In this document: positions 1 to 8,462 of the stretch, one piece after another
Layout: every line of letters starts with the position of its first letter
Numbering within the stretch: the first letter of the stretch is position 1
Assembly (NCBI GenBank): GCA_015472025.1
Contig: BNHL01000001.1
Coordinates: forward strand, 1,895,501 to 1,959,500
DNA from: Cytophagales bacterium WSM2-2
Lineage (GTDB): Bacteria > Bacteroidota > Bacteroidia > Cytophagales > Cyclobacteriaceae
DNA: 64,000 nt
Direction of reading: 5' to 3'
Made by a program: the position numbers and the translations under genes
Notes under the pieces: generated by a model
Databases searched by the model: none
What the model was told of the DNA's origin: nothing
Seen by the model: only the letters and a program-made list of their open reading frames with translations

Positions 1-10
1 TCAGGATCCC

Positions 11-83
11 GGTGACGTAGCTCAGTTGGTAGAGCAAAGGACTGAAAATCCTTGTGTCGGGGGTTCAATTCCCTCCGTCACCA
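11..83 (+). tRNA. tRNA-Phe (GAA)
   Basis: A complete 73-nt cloverleaf. The acceptor stem is GGTGACG paired with CGTCACC, with discriminator A. The D arm (AGCTCAGTTGGTAGAGC), the anticodon loop CTGAAAA giving GAA, and the T arm GGGTTCAATTCCC are all visible. CCA is not fully encoded. A strong hairpin terminator follows directly. Confidence 0.97.
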
Positions 84-91
84 CAAAAGTT

Positions 92-126
92 AAATGCCAG
101 TCTACTGAAGACTGGCATTTTTCTTT
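92..126 (+). terminator. Intrinsic terminator after tRNA-Phe
   Basis: A perfect 12-bp stem (92-103 with 109-120), five-base loop and a T-rich tail TTCTTT, placed 8 nt after the tRNA. It may also serve the convergent gene that ends at 158, because the stem begins with AAA and could work in both directions. Confidence 0.85.
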
Positions 127-157
127 ATAGCTCTAATCAGGCAGGCAGATCGTGGAT

Positions 158-1354
158 TTACCGGCTCACTCTTTGCAAACATCTCTCCCAAAGAAAAAGA
201 GAATCTTTTTCTAGCGCATGTTGATAGGCCGTTACATAACGCTTGTGCTCATCGCGCATCTCATCATCTCCATTCAGATGGGCGCCTAACATCCGGTACA
301 TCGAAGCGCAAAGTGTTTCATCGCTCGGATGATCAAAATCAATGTTCTTTCGCACCCAACGCATGCCGATTTCAACGTCACCACGCTCTATTAAAATTGA
401 ACCGTAAGTGCAGCCGATATTCCGGTTTTCCGGAAGTGCCTCAATCGCCAGCGTGGCATAACGATGCGCTTCATCCAAATCGTTTTTCAGAAGGTAGGCC
501 CAGGCTAGGTTGTTCAGGTGCAAACCTTTTTGATCAGCCATTTTATTGGCATCGAACAAATCGTTTAGTGTTTTTAAAAGATCAATAGCTTCGTCCGGCT
601 TGCATTGTTTGATCATGATGACGGCCATCATCGTGAGTGCGCCCAGCTCGTCAGGAATTTTTTCGTTGAGCTTCTGATAAAGTTCCAGTGCTTTGTCGTA
701 CTCGCGATTTTCAAAATATTCGTATGCCTGGAAATAATCGTCATTGTACTTCACGCTCTGAAATACCTCCTTGTATGACCCGAACATCACCTGGAAAAAT
801 CCAAGACCATCGGAAGGCAGACGCGATCCATAAAAAGTTGAGTAGAATGGAATGACATTGATCAGACATAACCCATTGGCAAAGATGAATGCCGAAGCCA
901 AATCTATGCCCGCATCTCCGGTGAAAAACTCTGCATGATATCCGAAAATCAACAAGCATAGAAGACCGGCAATTAAATTCAGCAGCACGCCTCCGATGAC
1001 GAAAAACCCAAATTTCTTTCTGAGTTGTGGAGATTCGTTAAAATGTGCCAATGCCATCCCGCTGACCGGAAGTGCTTTGAGTACAATTTTTACTCCTCGC
1101 CATTCTGTGCGATGAATTTCAGGTCCTGTACCAACGATCATTCTTCGGGGTACACCGCCAACAAGCCATGCCGCTAACATATGGCCGCTCTCGTGAAGCA
1201 AGGTGGTGATCTTGAGAAAGAAATAAAGTGAAATAAAGATGATTACCATATTGAGCAATGCCTCAGACTCTTCAGTGTAGAACTTCAGAAGCGTAGCGAC
1301 CAAAAGTGTGAACCAGGCGCCTTTAGGGAAATATTCAAAAAACACTTTTATCAT
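158..1354 (-). CDS. M50-family (site-2 protease-like) metallopeptidase with C-terminal TPR repeats
   Basis: About 398 aa. The N-terminal half has several hydrophobic segments, one of which carries the zinc-protease motif HESGH (HExxH) followed by a typical AAWLVGG stretch, as in M50 intramembrane proteases. The C-terminal half (from about residue 215) has TPR-like helical pairs such as EYDKALELYQKLNEKIPD and LNNLAWAYLLKNDLDEAHRYA. The likely role is an inner-membrane protease with a protein-binding domain; the substrate cannot be told. The ORF can be extended to a TTG at 1366, but the ATG at 1354 is preferred. It ends facing the tRNA-Phe terminator. A second conserved Asp in the usual NxxPxxxxDG motif is plausible at SRLPSDGLG. 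Confidence 0.8.
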   Translation of the reverse strand: MIKVFFEYFPKGAWFTLLVATLLKFYTEESEALLNMVIIFISLYFFLKITTLLHESGHMLAAWLVGGVPRRMIVGTGPEIHRTEWRGVKIVLKALPVSGMALAHFNESPQLRKKFGFFVIGGVLLNLIAGLLCLLIFGYHAEFFTGDAGIDLASAFIFANGLCLINVIPFYSTFYGSRLPSDGLGFFQVMFGSYKEVFQSVKYNDDYFQAYEYFENREYDKALELYQKLNEKIPDELGALTMMAVIMIKQCKPDEAIDLLKTLNDLFDANKMADQKGLHLNNLAWAYLLKNDLDEAHRYATLAIEALPENRNIGCTYGSILIERGDVEIGMRWVRKNIDFDHPSDETLCASMYRMLGAHLNGDDEMRDEHKRYVTAYQHALEKDSLFLWERCLQRVSR

Positions 1355-1439
1355 GGAATCGAGCAACGGAAAATTAGTAAATCCAGCTTAAATTTTAAGC
1401 TGATCGACTAATCTCGCTGCGTCAGATTTATGAAAGACA

Positions 1440-1476
1440 AAAAAATAACCGCTGCATTTTGTGCAACGGCTATTTT
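1440..1476 (-). terminator. Intrinsic terminator of the GAF/PAS gene
   Basis: Read on the minus strand, a 13-bp stem with two G-U pairs and loop CAAAA is followed by a run of T. It sits 27 nt after the stop codon at 1503. A second short hairpin (1485-1503) overlaps the stop codon. Confidence 0.75.
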
Positions 1477-1502
1477 CGCCAACCAAAGCCTGCATCAGGC
1501 TT

Positions 1503-3698
1503 TTAGTTCATGTGCAGCCACTGATTCCATTGATCTTCATCAATTAGTTTCATTTGCTCATTTCCACTCTGATCTAAGAACTTCAAATTATTAATCACAC
1601 CCATAATATCGATGGCCAGTTTCAAAACACGTATTGGCTTACCATGCTGGTCGAGGAGGATGGAATAGCTCCCCTTGATAAATACTCTTTTACCGGATTT
1701 TTTGATACGCTTATATTCACCAGGTCGCGGAATACCGTTGGCCAAGTCCTGCCAGAACTTTTTGTACTCTTCCGACTTAGCGTAGTCCTTATCTACAAAG
1801 ATGCGATGATGTTTACCCTTGATTTCATCAAGTGAGTAACCCATCAGGCTAAGGAACGCCTCATTGGCATGCTGGATTGTTCCGTCCATTGCGAACTCGA
1901 TTGAAGCAATTCCACTCTCGTTGACAGCATTTATCCTGTTTTCATTTTCAACCTGCTTCATCTTCATCTCTTCCTGCTGGGATTTTAACGTAGTGATATC
2001 AGATGCCAGCTTCAATACTTTAACCGGTCTGCCGTTGTTATCATTGATAATGGAATAACTTCCTTTGATAAATACTTTTTGCCCTGATTTAGTCACGCGT
2101 TGATATTCTCCGGGACGCGGGATTCCGTTTCTCAAATCCTGCCAAAACTTTTTGTATTCGTCAGACGCTGCATACTCGTTAGACACGAATATCCGATGAT
2201 GTTTGTCTTTGATCTCACTGAGACTATAGCCCATCAAATTAAGGAAAGCCTCATTGGCATCCTGAATGATCCCATCCATTGAAAATTCAATTGAAGCAAC
2301 ACCACTCTCGTTGATAGCGCGTATCCGATTCTCGTTTTCGACCTGCTTGCGTGAAATTTCTTCCTGCGTGGCCTGAAGCTCTTCCATGTTTTGACGCATC
2401 TCCTCTTCCTGTGCCCGCATTTCTTCTGCCCGTTGTTGCGAATCGGCCAGCAATAATGTGATTCTGTGTGTGGTGCGTGAGGAAATAATTGCGGAAGAAA
2501 TGTTTTCAGCGGCCCTTTGAATGAATTGTTTTTCAAAGTCTCTGAGCTCGTGGAAGGAAGCCAGCTCCATTACTCCAATTATTTCTTCGGTGGTTTGCAA
2601 TGGTTGCAGATATACACTTCGTGGAGGCGCCTCTCCAAGACCGGAGGTGATTTTTATATAATCATCCGGAACAACTTTGATGTACGTTGGTTCTTTTTCC
2701 AGGAAGCACTGGCCGACCAATCCCTCCCCGGGTTCAATTCGTTTATTGAGAAATTTCTTCCTGTCATACGCATAACAGGCAACCAGTTTCAGGTACGATT
2801 TTTCATTCTCTTTTTCAGCGAGGAAAAGACCGCCCTGGTTAAGGTTAGTATATTTTACGATGCATTTGATAAACTCATCCGCGAGTGCTTCAGGATCATT
2901 GCCATGTTTTTGAATGATATCTCCAACCTTGGTAATCCCTACCGTAATAAATTTTTCCTCTTGCTCACGTGAATTTGATGTCTTGAGATTTTGCTGCATG
3001 GTCAAAAGAGAATTCCCCAACTCATCGTGTTCATCGATCAGGTTGTATTCGGCATTCAGATTTCCTTTACTGATTTCATTGGCGAACGCAATATTTTTCG
3101 AGACGCTCTTCATCTGTTTCTCCAGTGATATAGTCTTATCGGCATCACTGACAGAAGTGCGTTCAAGGTCGTATGACCAATACCCACAAATACCCATGAT
3201 GACGGCAGCCAGAAGTGCGTGGAAAATAAATGCCTGCAAATCCATATAATCAAGCTGTGTGAAGTAAATCTCCTTCATTCCTTTATACTGGAGCCACGCG
3301 AAAGAGGCATGGTGAATTACGGTAAGCAATAGCAGTGGAATTATCAGTTTCCAATTCCGGTAGGTAACTAGCAGTGTGGCTCCCACAAAAAACATAAAGT
3401 GCATTTCGAAAAGACCATGCATCTGGTAGATAAACTGTGCAGAAAAAACAGCTAGCACGGCACTTAGCACATACTGATACGCATTGCTCTTTGGCAACAA
3501 TGATTTGGTGAGGAAGTAAGCGGCAGCGCAGAGCCCGCCTACTCCAATGGCAATTGTGAACGTGTTGTAAAAACTTGCCAGGAAAAGGCCAAACGCCAGG
3601 TATATCCAAATAGCGTAAGACATGATCCTGTCGGACTTCTCGTAGATGATTTGAAAGAACTTGTCTCGCTCTTCTTTTGAAAAATTCAGTGTAGCCAT
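1503..3698 (-). CDS. Membrane-bound sensor with GAF and two PAS domains, no visible output domain
   Basis: 731 aa. Residues 25-180 hold about five or six hydrophobic membrane segments. A linker resembling a HAMP/coiled region follows (190-245), then a GAF domain (about 250-415, with GEGLVGQC and PPRSVYLQPL). A long coiled coil is rich in Glu and Gln (about 415-460). Two PAS domains close the protein (about 460-580 and 585-705) and are near copies of each other: both carry SGxASIEFxMDG and GIPRPGEYxR. No HisKA, HATPase, GGDEF, EAL or MCP signalling tip is seen. It probably senses a small ligand or redox state and signals through a partner. Single-gene unit with its own terminator. Domains are sure, function is not. 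Confidence 0.8.
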   Translation of the reverse strand: MATLNFSKEERDKFFQIIYEKSDRIMSYAIWIYLAFGLFLASFYNTFTIAIGVGGLCAAAYFLTKSLLPKSNAYQYVLSAVLAVFSAQFIYQMHGLFEMHFMFFVGATLLVTYRNWKLIIPLLLLTVIHHASFAWLQYKGMKEIYFTQLDYMDLQAFIFHALLAAVIMGICGYWSYDLERTSVSDADKTISLEKQMKSVSKNIAFANEISKGNLNAEYNLIDEHDELGNSLLTMQQNLKTSNSREQEEKFITVGITKVGDIIQKHGNDPEALADEFIKCIVKYTNLNQGGLFLAEKENEKSYLKLVACYAYDRKKFLNKRIEPGEGLVGQCFLEKEPTYIKVVPDDYIKITSGLGEAPPRSVYLQPLQTTEEIIGVMELASFHELRDFEKQFIQRAAENISSAIISSRTTHRITLLLADSQQRAEEMRAQEEEMRQNMEELQATQEEISRKQVENENRIRAINESGVASIEFSMDGIIQDANEAFLNLMGYSLSEIKDKHHRIFVSNEYAASDEYKKFWQDLRNGIPRPGEYQRVTKSGQKVFIKGSYSIINDNNGRPVKVLKLASDITTLKSQQEEMKMKQVENENRINAVNESGIASIEFAMDGTIQHANEAFLSLMGYSLDEIKGKHHRIFVDKDYAKSEEYKKFWQDLANGIPRPGEYKRIKKSGKRVFIKGSYSILLDQHGKPIRVLKLAIDIMGVINNLKFLDQSGNEQMKLIDEDQWNQWLHMN

Positions 3699-3727
3699 AA
3701 CTATAGTCTTGGGGTTATTATATTTTT

Positions 3728-4330
3728 TTAAAAAAGTTCGATTTCATTTTTTGATCCCAGCTCACATCCGTAGGATTGTGTCGCCAGTAATCCAAAGCCG
3801 GGAGGTGGCTGGTGATTGAGCAATGCGATGAGTGAAAGTTCTGCGAAGTTGGTGGCACGTGACGTGCAGTAACGGGACGCATTGTAATTGCCCCGGTAAA
3901 AGAGTTTTCCGTTTTTGTCGATGATCGCAGCCTGGGGCGTGGAATAGACACCGCATGATTTGGCAATCGCTTCATTGCTGTCGACCCACACACTTAGCTC
4001 CTCGCCCAGTTCTTTTCTGGCCTTTACCACATCGTCATTGGTTGGCACGACTATGACAATCTTAACGCTGTCAGCATAAGCTCTGATCAAAGATTTAAGG
4101 TGCCGCGCGTTGAATCGGGAACACGGACAATCAGGATTGTAAAAGTGGAGGAAGTAGGCAGAGCCTGCAGTAAAATCTTTGGGAAGTGTTACGGTCAGAC
4201 CGACCGGCATAGGAACATAGCCAGACGGCACAGGCGTGGGAAGCTGATATTTCAGTTCCTGATGCCAAAACAACGCAGCGATGCCAATGGCACAGCCCGC
4301 CAAACCTAAGCCAACGATAAGCCCCCGCAT
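3728..4330 (-). CDS. Membrane-anchored thioredoxin-fold protein with CxC motif (DUF6436-like)
   Basis: 200 aa. An N-terminal hydrophobic segment (residues 3-22) acts as signal or membrane anchor. A thioredoxin-like fold follows, with FYNPDCPCSRFN (Cys68 and Cys70) where thioredoxins have CxxC, a cis-Pro loop candidate at VYSTPQAAII, and a C-terminal ATQSYGCEL. This layout resembles DUF6436/AhpC-TSA-like proteins of Bacteroidota. It is probably an extracytoplasmic redox protein; substrate unknown. The CxC spacing is unusual for a disulfide oxidoreductase but known in some thioredoxin-fold proteins. The ATG at 4330 gives a clean signal anchor. Confidence 0.7.
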   Translation of the reverse strand: MRGLIVGLGLAGCAIGIAALFWHQELKYQLPTPVPSGYVPMPVGLTVTLPKDFTAGSAYFLHFYNPDCPCSRFNARHLKSLIRAYADSVKIVIVVPTNDDVVKARKELGEELSVWVDSNEAIAKSCGVYSTPQAAIIDKNGKLFYRGNYNASRYCTSRATNFAELSLIALLNHQPPPGFGLLATQSYGCELGSKNEIELF

Positions 4331-4766
4331 AAGCTTAATAATGATTCAATATACTATCTGTGTAATGTATCTTCCAATTTCAGAAGATCATTACTTCATC
4401 AGGGTTACAAGAATCTTTCCAAGTAGCTAATCCTCAATTTCAAACGTGTGAAGCGATAATTGCAGTCTCTAATTGGGGATTGTAAGGTTTATTTGGGAAA
4501 GGCAACAAATCCCCCATTTTTGACGAGAGCAAAGCTTCGCCACATCCACTTTTAAAGTGGACGGATGATTTACGAAGAAAAAGGTTGAGGTAGATTCTGA
4601 GGCGACTTAATTAATCTTTCGGCTTCCTTTTCTTTTTAGAGATCAGCTCCCTGGTAACCCTTGAGTGACTACAGTGGATTCATACTCACCTGCTTTTTCG
4701 AGGAATTATGAGTCGTCAGAAATATTTATCCTCTTTATTCAAAGTCGAACGATTTCGATAATGAAT
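4331..4766. other. Gene-free stretch of about 440 bp
   Basis: No convincing coding region on either strand. Only very short ORFs are present. A near-palindrome of 17 bases centred on an AT core lies at 4545-4561 (TCCACTTT / AAAGTGGA) and TTAATTAA occurs near 4607-4614. I see no tRNA, IS end or repeat. It may hold the promoter of the CxC thioredoxin-like gene at its left edge. Confidence 0.6.
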
Positions 4767-4767
4767 A

Positions 4768-4798
4768 AAAAAAGTCCTAATCAATTCAGGACTTTTAA
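4768..4798 (-). terminator. Intrinsic terminator after tRNA-Leu
   Basis: On the minus strand a 9-bp stem AAAAGTCCT / AGGACTTTT with a nine-base loop is followed by a run of seven T. It lies about 14 nt beyond the 3' end of tRNA-Leu. Confidence 0.85.
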
Positions 4799-4811
4799 AA
4801 TTTGAGAGATG

Positions 4812-4897
4812 TACCCGGGACGGGAGTTGAACCCGTACAGCAATTACTTGCCACAGGATTTTAAGTCCTGCGTGTCTACCAATTCCACCACCCGGGC
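4812..4897 (-). tRNA. tRNA-Leu (TAA)
   Basis: 86 nt with a long variable arm, as expected of a class II tRNA. The acceptor stem is GCCCGGG / CCCGGGT, discriminator A, anticodon loop CTTAAAA giving TAA, and T arm CGGGTTCAACTCCCG. It is downstream of tRNA-Gly on the same strand. Confidence 0.97.
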
Positions 4898-4904
4898 AGA
4901 CCAA

Positions 4905-4938
4905 AAAAGAAAAGCACCCGAAAAACTGGTGCTTTCTT
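4905..4938 (-). terminator. Hairpin between tRNA-Gly and tRNA-Leu
   Basis: On the minus strand, AAAGCACC / GGTGCTTT around a short loop is followed by TCTTTTTT. This reads as a terminator for tRNA-Gly, so the two tRNAs may not be one transcript, or the hairpin is a processing site. Confidence 0.7.
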
Positions 4939-4939
4939 T

Positions 4940-5013
<74 letters not shown>

Positions 5014-5095
5014 TTAACTACTTCAAAATTCAGATTTTAAGCCCGAATCCTCTTTAAAGGACTGCAAAGTTAATTCCGTTTACTAAAAATCCAAA

Positions 5096-5662
5096 TCAAA
5101 GCTTGTCAGTAAAATGCTTGCGCTCTTTTGGCTTATCGAAACGATCTTTATTAAAGCTGTCGGACTTTCCTTTGGGGATGGAGAGGGACGTGAAATCGTT
5201 GCCCTTTACGATTTTAGCCTGATACAAAATCTGGCCGACATGGTGTGGATAATGAGCCAATTGTCTTTGAATAGCTTCCAGCACGGATTGACCTTCGTTC
5301 CGGATGTAAATAATTTTTGAAAGGTCTTCGGGCTTCAGGCTTTCCAACGCATCGAGCAAGCACTTCCAACCCTTTTCCCAAGCCTCCATCATTTCAGCTT
5401 TACTGGAATAAGACTCGTCAAATTCTGCCTCACGATTGCGCCAGGATTTTTCTCCGTCTGAGGTAAGGAAATCTGTCCAGCGAGAAAGCATATTGCCGCT
5501 GAGGTGATGTACGATCAGGGCAATGCTGTTGCTTAATTCATTTGGCTTGCGCAGTACCTCTTCATCGTTGAGTTGAGCTATAGCGCCTTCTCCAAGTTTT
5601 TTGTAGTACCGGAAAAGCTTGATGCCGCTTTCCAGAAAATTCTGTTCAATTGACTGTGACAT
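5096..5662 (-). CDS. DinB-like / DUF1572 family protein
   Basis: 188 aa. A four-helix-bundle protein of the DinB/YfiT superfamily in the DUF1572 branch. Candidate metal ligands are the histidines in ALIVHHLSGN (about residue 52) and in AHYPHHVGQILYQ (about 138-142). Family members bind Ni, Zn or similar metals and some are thiol-dependent transferases, but the reaction of DUF1572 proteins is unknown. The ATG at 5662 starts a typical helix. The charged C-terminus (DKPKERKHF) is probably disordered. It is followed, 47 bp upstream on the same strand, by the desaturase gene. Confidence 0.75.
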   Translation of the reverse strand: MSQSIEQNFLESGIKLFRYYKKLGEGAIAQLNDEEVLRKPNELSNSIALIVHHLSGNMLSRWTDFLTSDGEKSWRNREAEFDESYSSKAEMMEAWEKGWKCLLDALESLKPEDLSKIIYIRNEGQSVLEAIQRQLAHYPHHVGQILYQAKIVKGNDFTSLSIPKGKSDSFNKDRFDKPKERKHFTDKL

Positions 5663-5709
5663 GGAACTGATTTATTAGAACCAAAGATGAAACCGCAAAG
5701 TCGTTGCAG

Positions 5710-6693
5710 TTATTGATTCGTTAATACGGAATCCTCTTCAACAGGTTTATCAGATTTTGCTACCGGAGGACGTGATGCATCATACTGACGCTTCAACTCC
5801 TGTGAATGATCTTTGTTTTTGGAATACTTGATATGCTTTGGAACTTCCTTCAATTCCCAGATCAATCCTACAGCACCAAGGCCTCTTAGGATGTAGTAGG
5901 TGATATCGATTTCCCACCAGAAAAATCCCTGGCGTGAAGCGACTTCATAATAGTGGTGATTGTTGTGCCAGCCTTCGCCCATCGTGAGCAACGCGAGCCA
6001 AACGCTGTTGCGGCTTTCGTCATGCGATTCATAACGCTGGTTGCCGAACTTGTGCATGATGGAGTTGATCGAGAATGTGCCGTGATACAATATCACCGTG
6101 CTCAGGAAAAATCCAACGAACAACGTCGAGAATCCTGCTGTAGTAAACATGGCTAAAATGCTTCCGCCATTTACAATTCCACCAAGAGCCATTACGGTGA
6201 CTGCTAAAATTACCGGTGCCACGAGGTAGTGTTTGTTCAACCAAACCAATTCAGGATACTTGGCATAGTCTCCAATGGTTTTGTAATCGGTCTCTTTGAA
6301 ATCAGGTCCAACGATCCAACCCACATGTGAATACCAGAATCCATAAATCTTCATGGAGTGCGGGTCTGCAGGTGTATCGCTGTGGCGGTGGTGGTGACGA
6401 TGATGAGCTGCCCACCAGAGTGCGCCTTTCTGAGCGGAGGTTTGAGCCATGAACGCAATCACGAACTGAAACCAGCGTGATGTTTTATAAGACTTGTGTG
6501 CAAAGTAGCGATGGTATCCTCCCGTGATCCAGAACATGCGGAAGAAATACAGGAAGGCGCAAACCATCCAGTCAAAAAAAGTAGCGCCAGTCCAAAGGGC
6601 GCCCAGTGGAATTAAATGTATCGTCAGAAAAGCAAACTCCTGTTTCAGGATTGGCTTTCTTCTTACTTCAGGTGTTAATGTGGTAGCACTCAT
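5710..6693 (-). CDS. Acyl-CoA / fatty acid delta-9-type desaturase
   Basis: 327 aa. A membrane di-iron desaturase that introduces a cis double bond into a saturated acyl chain. All three histidine boxes are present: HRYFAH (residues 61-66), HRHHHRHSD (about 99-104) and HNNHH (about 249-253). Four hydrophobic segments flank them. The family includes stearoyl-CoA desaturases and bacterial DesC-type enzymes. The substrate (acyl-CoA or phospholipid) cannot be read. Its job is likely to adjust membrane fluidity. The C-terminal tail after residue 300 is hydrophilic and variable. The gene lies just downstream of an ECF sigma gene on the same strand (61 bp gap). Confidence 0.92.
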   Translation of the reverse strand: MSATTLTPEVRRKPILKQEFAFLTIHLIPLGALWTGATFFDWMVCAFLYFFRMFWITGGYHRYFAHKSYKTSRWFQFVIAFMAQTSAQKGALWWAAHHRHHHRHSDTPADPHSMKIYGFWYSHVGWIVGPDFKETDYKTIGDYAKYPELVWLNKHYLVAPVILAVTVMALGGIVNGGSILAMFTTAGFSTLFVGFFLSTVILYHGTFSINSIMHKFGNQRYESHDESRNSVWLALLTMGEGWHNNHHYYEVASRQGFFWWEIDITYYILRGLGAVGLIWELKEVPKHIKYSKNKDHSQELKRQYDASRPPVAKSDKPVEEDSVLTNQ

Positions 6694-6754
6694 CTTCTAT
6701 TCACTCTCTAAACTCTAACAAATTTTAAAAAGAAAAAGTGACGGATTCGTCAAA

Positions 6755-7357
6755 TTATTCAGAAATCTGGTCTTTAAGCTCTTCAACGAGCTTCCCTGCA
6801 TTGCCAAAGTCGCATGCATCCCGAAAACTCTTTACTAGCTTCGAAGTGTCTGGCAACGAAAAATGAATCTTCGATGTCTCTTCTTCGAGTTTCTTCTTTG
6901 CCCTGCAGAACAACTGGCGGCAGTGCTCTTTCTTTTTGTCCAGAGCCACCTGCAATTCATCGTAATCGAAATCAAAAACTTCTTTTAGCAAGTAAACGGC
7001 ACGTTCCAGAGGGCCGAGTTTGGTATGAAGTACTTTGAAAGCCTCACTCAGATTGATGTCCAAATCCATTTTAGCCAAGTTTGTCTCCTTGAACTTGGTC
7101 AGCATTTCAGACAAGTGCCAATGATCGAAATATTCTTCTTTTTTCTTGCGAAGGGAGTTCAGATGATTGAGGCAATTATTGGTAACAGCCCGGATCAAAT
7201 ACGCCTTCGTGTTTTCGATTTTTTTCTGATCGATCGTCAGCCATTTCACGAAAGTCTCCTGCACAATATCTTCCGCATCCTCTTTGCAGCGCACCAGATT
7301 GTAGGCAATGGTGTGCAGTAGAGGTTGGTAGAGCGTTATCGTTTGAGCCTGCGTCAT
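6755..7357 (-). CDS. Sigma-70 family factor, SigJ/ECF41-like, with truncated C-terminal extension
   Basis: 200 aa from the ATG at 7357 (a TTG at 7381 would add 8). Region 2 is clear (AYNLVRCKEDAEDIVQETFVKW, about residues 18-40) and region 4 contains LGPLERAVYLLKEVFDFDYDEL, the wording typical of SigJ/ECF41 sigmas. The linker YFDHWHLSEM resembles the ECF41 linker motif. In ECF41 proteins a SnoaL-like domain of about 100 residues follows; here only its first helix or so (LVKSFRDACDFGNAGKLVEEL) remains before the stop. That extension normally controls activity, so this factor may be regulated differently. No anti-sigma gene is adjacent. A TACCTTTG element lies 10 nt before the ATG. Confidence 0.85.
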   Translation of the reverse strand: MTQAQTITLYQPLLHTIAYNLVRCKEDAEDIVQETFVKWLTIDQKKIENTKAYLIRAVTNNCLNHLNSLRKKKEEYFDHWHLSEMLTKFKETNLAKMDLDINLSEAFKVLHTKLGPLERAVYLLKEVFDFDYDELQVALDKKKEHCRQLFCRAKKKLEEETSKIHFSLPDTSKLVKSFRDACDFGNAGKLVEELKDQISE

Positions 7358-7417
7358 AAATCGACTACAAAGGTACGGCAAATTGAATTATGACCTAATG
7401 AAAATTTATCCATAAAA

Positions 7418-8413
7418 CTAATGATCGTCAGGCGGATAATGAATTCCGGCTTTAGCGCGAATCCGGTCCAGTGTTTCCATCAATAAAAGTGAGTCATCAA
7501 GGCTAAGCACAGGACTTTCTTTATGATTTTTTAACAAACAATCTGTCGCATGTTGGATCTCATATTCGAATCCACCGCCTTTGCCTTTTTCAAAGTGAAC
7601 TGGTTGACGAGTGTCCATCGTGCCAGGATAGAATTCCATCTCCGTAGTTGGTCCGAGGAAACGATTGGTCAGATGAATCCTTCCTTTGTCACCTGAGATG
7701 TCAGCGCTTGTCGCAAGGTTGGAATTGAATGTGCAGAAGAGCTGCGCGAGTGTTCCGTTCTTGTAATAAAAATTTATTGCACACTGATTGTCGGTGCCCT
7801 GAGGGGAGGGAGTCATCGTTGCTTCAATCTCATCAGGCTTACCTAAAATATCCAGCGCCAGGAAGACCGTGTAGACACCGATGTCAAGAAGCGAACCGCC
7901 TCCAAGCTTTGGATCATAAAGCCTTGGAGAGGGAGGATTGGGAGGAATGAATCCGAAGTTGGCAATGACACTTTGCACCTTCCCGATTTTTCCATCAGCA
8001 ATCATCTTTTTCATCTCGATGTAGTGCGGCAGAAACTTTGTCCAAAAAGCCTCCATGAGAAACACCTGTTGTTTTCGGGCGAGGTCGATCATTTCCCTGG
8101 CTTGCCGGGCGTTGATTGCGAAAGCTTTTTCGCAGAGCACTGCTTTTTTGTGATTCAAACAAAGCAACGTATGCTCATGATGATGAGAATGAGGAGTTGC
8201 AATGTAGACGGCATCAATCTCAGGATTTTCAACAAGACTTTGATAGTTTCCGTGCACGTGCTTTGCTGGAAATTCTTTGGCGAATTTTTCTGCAGACGCT
8301 TGTTCACGAGCGGCAACAGCAACCAGCTCTGCATTTTTAACGAATCGAATGTCGGTGGCAAACTTGCGGGCGATCCTGCCACAACCAAGGATGCCCCAAC
8401 GAATGGTTTTCAT
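7418..8413 (-). CDS. Gfo/Idh/MocA family oxidoreductase
   Basis: 331 aa. N-terminal Rossmann fold with WGILGCGRIARKFA (residues 5-18), and the family lysine in VLCEKAFAIN (about residue 96), where the usual motif is EKP. The C-terminal half has the alpha/beta substrate domain with GGGSLLDIGVY, a very common signature. Such enzymes oxidise or reduce sugars, inositols or trans-dihydrodiols with NAD(P). The closest-looking group is the dihydrodiol-dehydrogenase-like branch, but the substrate is not predictable. It appears to be a single gene with a short hydrophilic end. Confidence 0.88.
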   Translation of the reverse strand: MKTIRWGILGCGRIARKFATDIRFVKNAELVAVAAREQASAEKFAKEFPAKHVHGNYQSLVENPEIDAVYIATPHSHHHEHTLLCLNHKKAVLCEKAFAINARQAREMIDLARKQQVFLMEAFWTKFLPHYIEMKKMIADGKIGKVQSVIANFGFIPPNPPSPRLYDPKLGGGSLLDIGVYTVFLALDILGKPDEIEATMTPSPQGTDNQCAINFYYKNGTLAQLFCTFNSNLATSADISGDKGRIHLTNRFLGPTTEMEFYPGTMDTRQPVHFEKGKGGGFEYEIQHATDCLLKNHKESPVLSLDDSLLLMETLDRIRAKAGIHYPPDDH

Positions 8414-8462
8414 ATCGCCCTAAATTAGGAGGGAATGATCTAAAACCCTAGTAGAAAATGTT

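Noticed and set aside
4345-4437. A 29-codon plus-strand frame (starting MIQYTICVMY) in the gene-free stretch.
   Set aside because: Very short, no domain or signal pattern, no ribosome site; judged chance.
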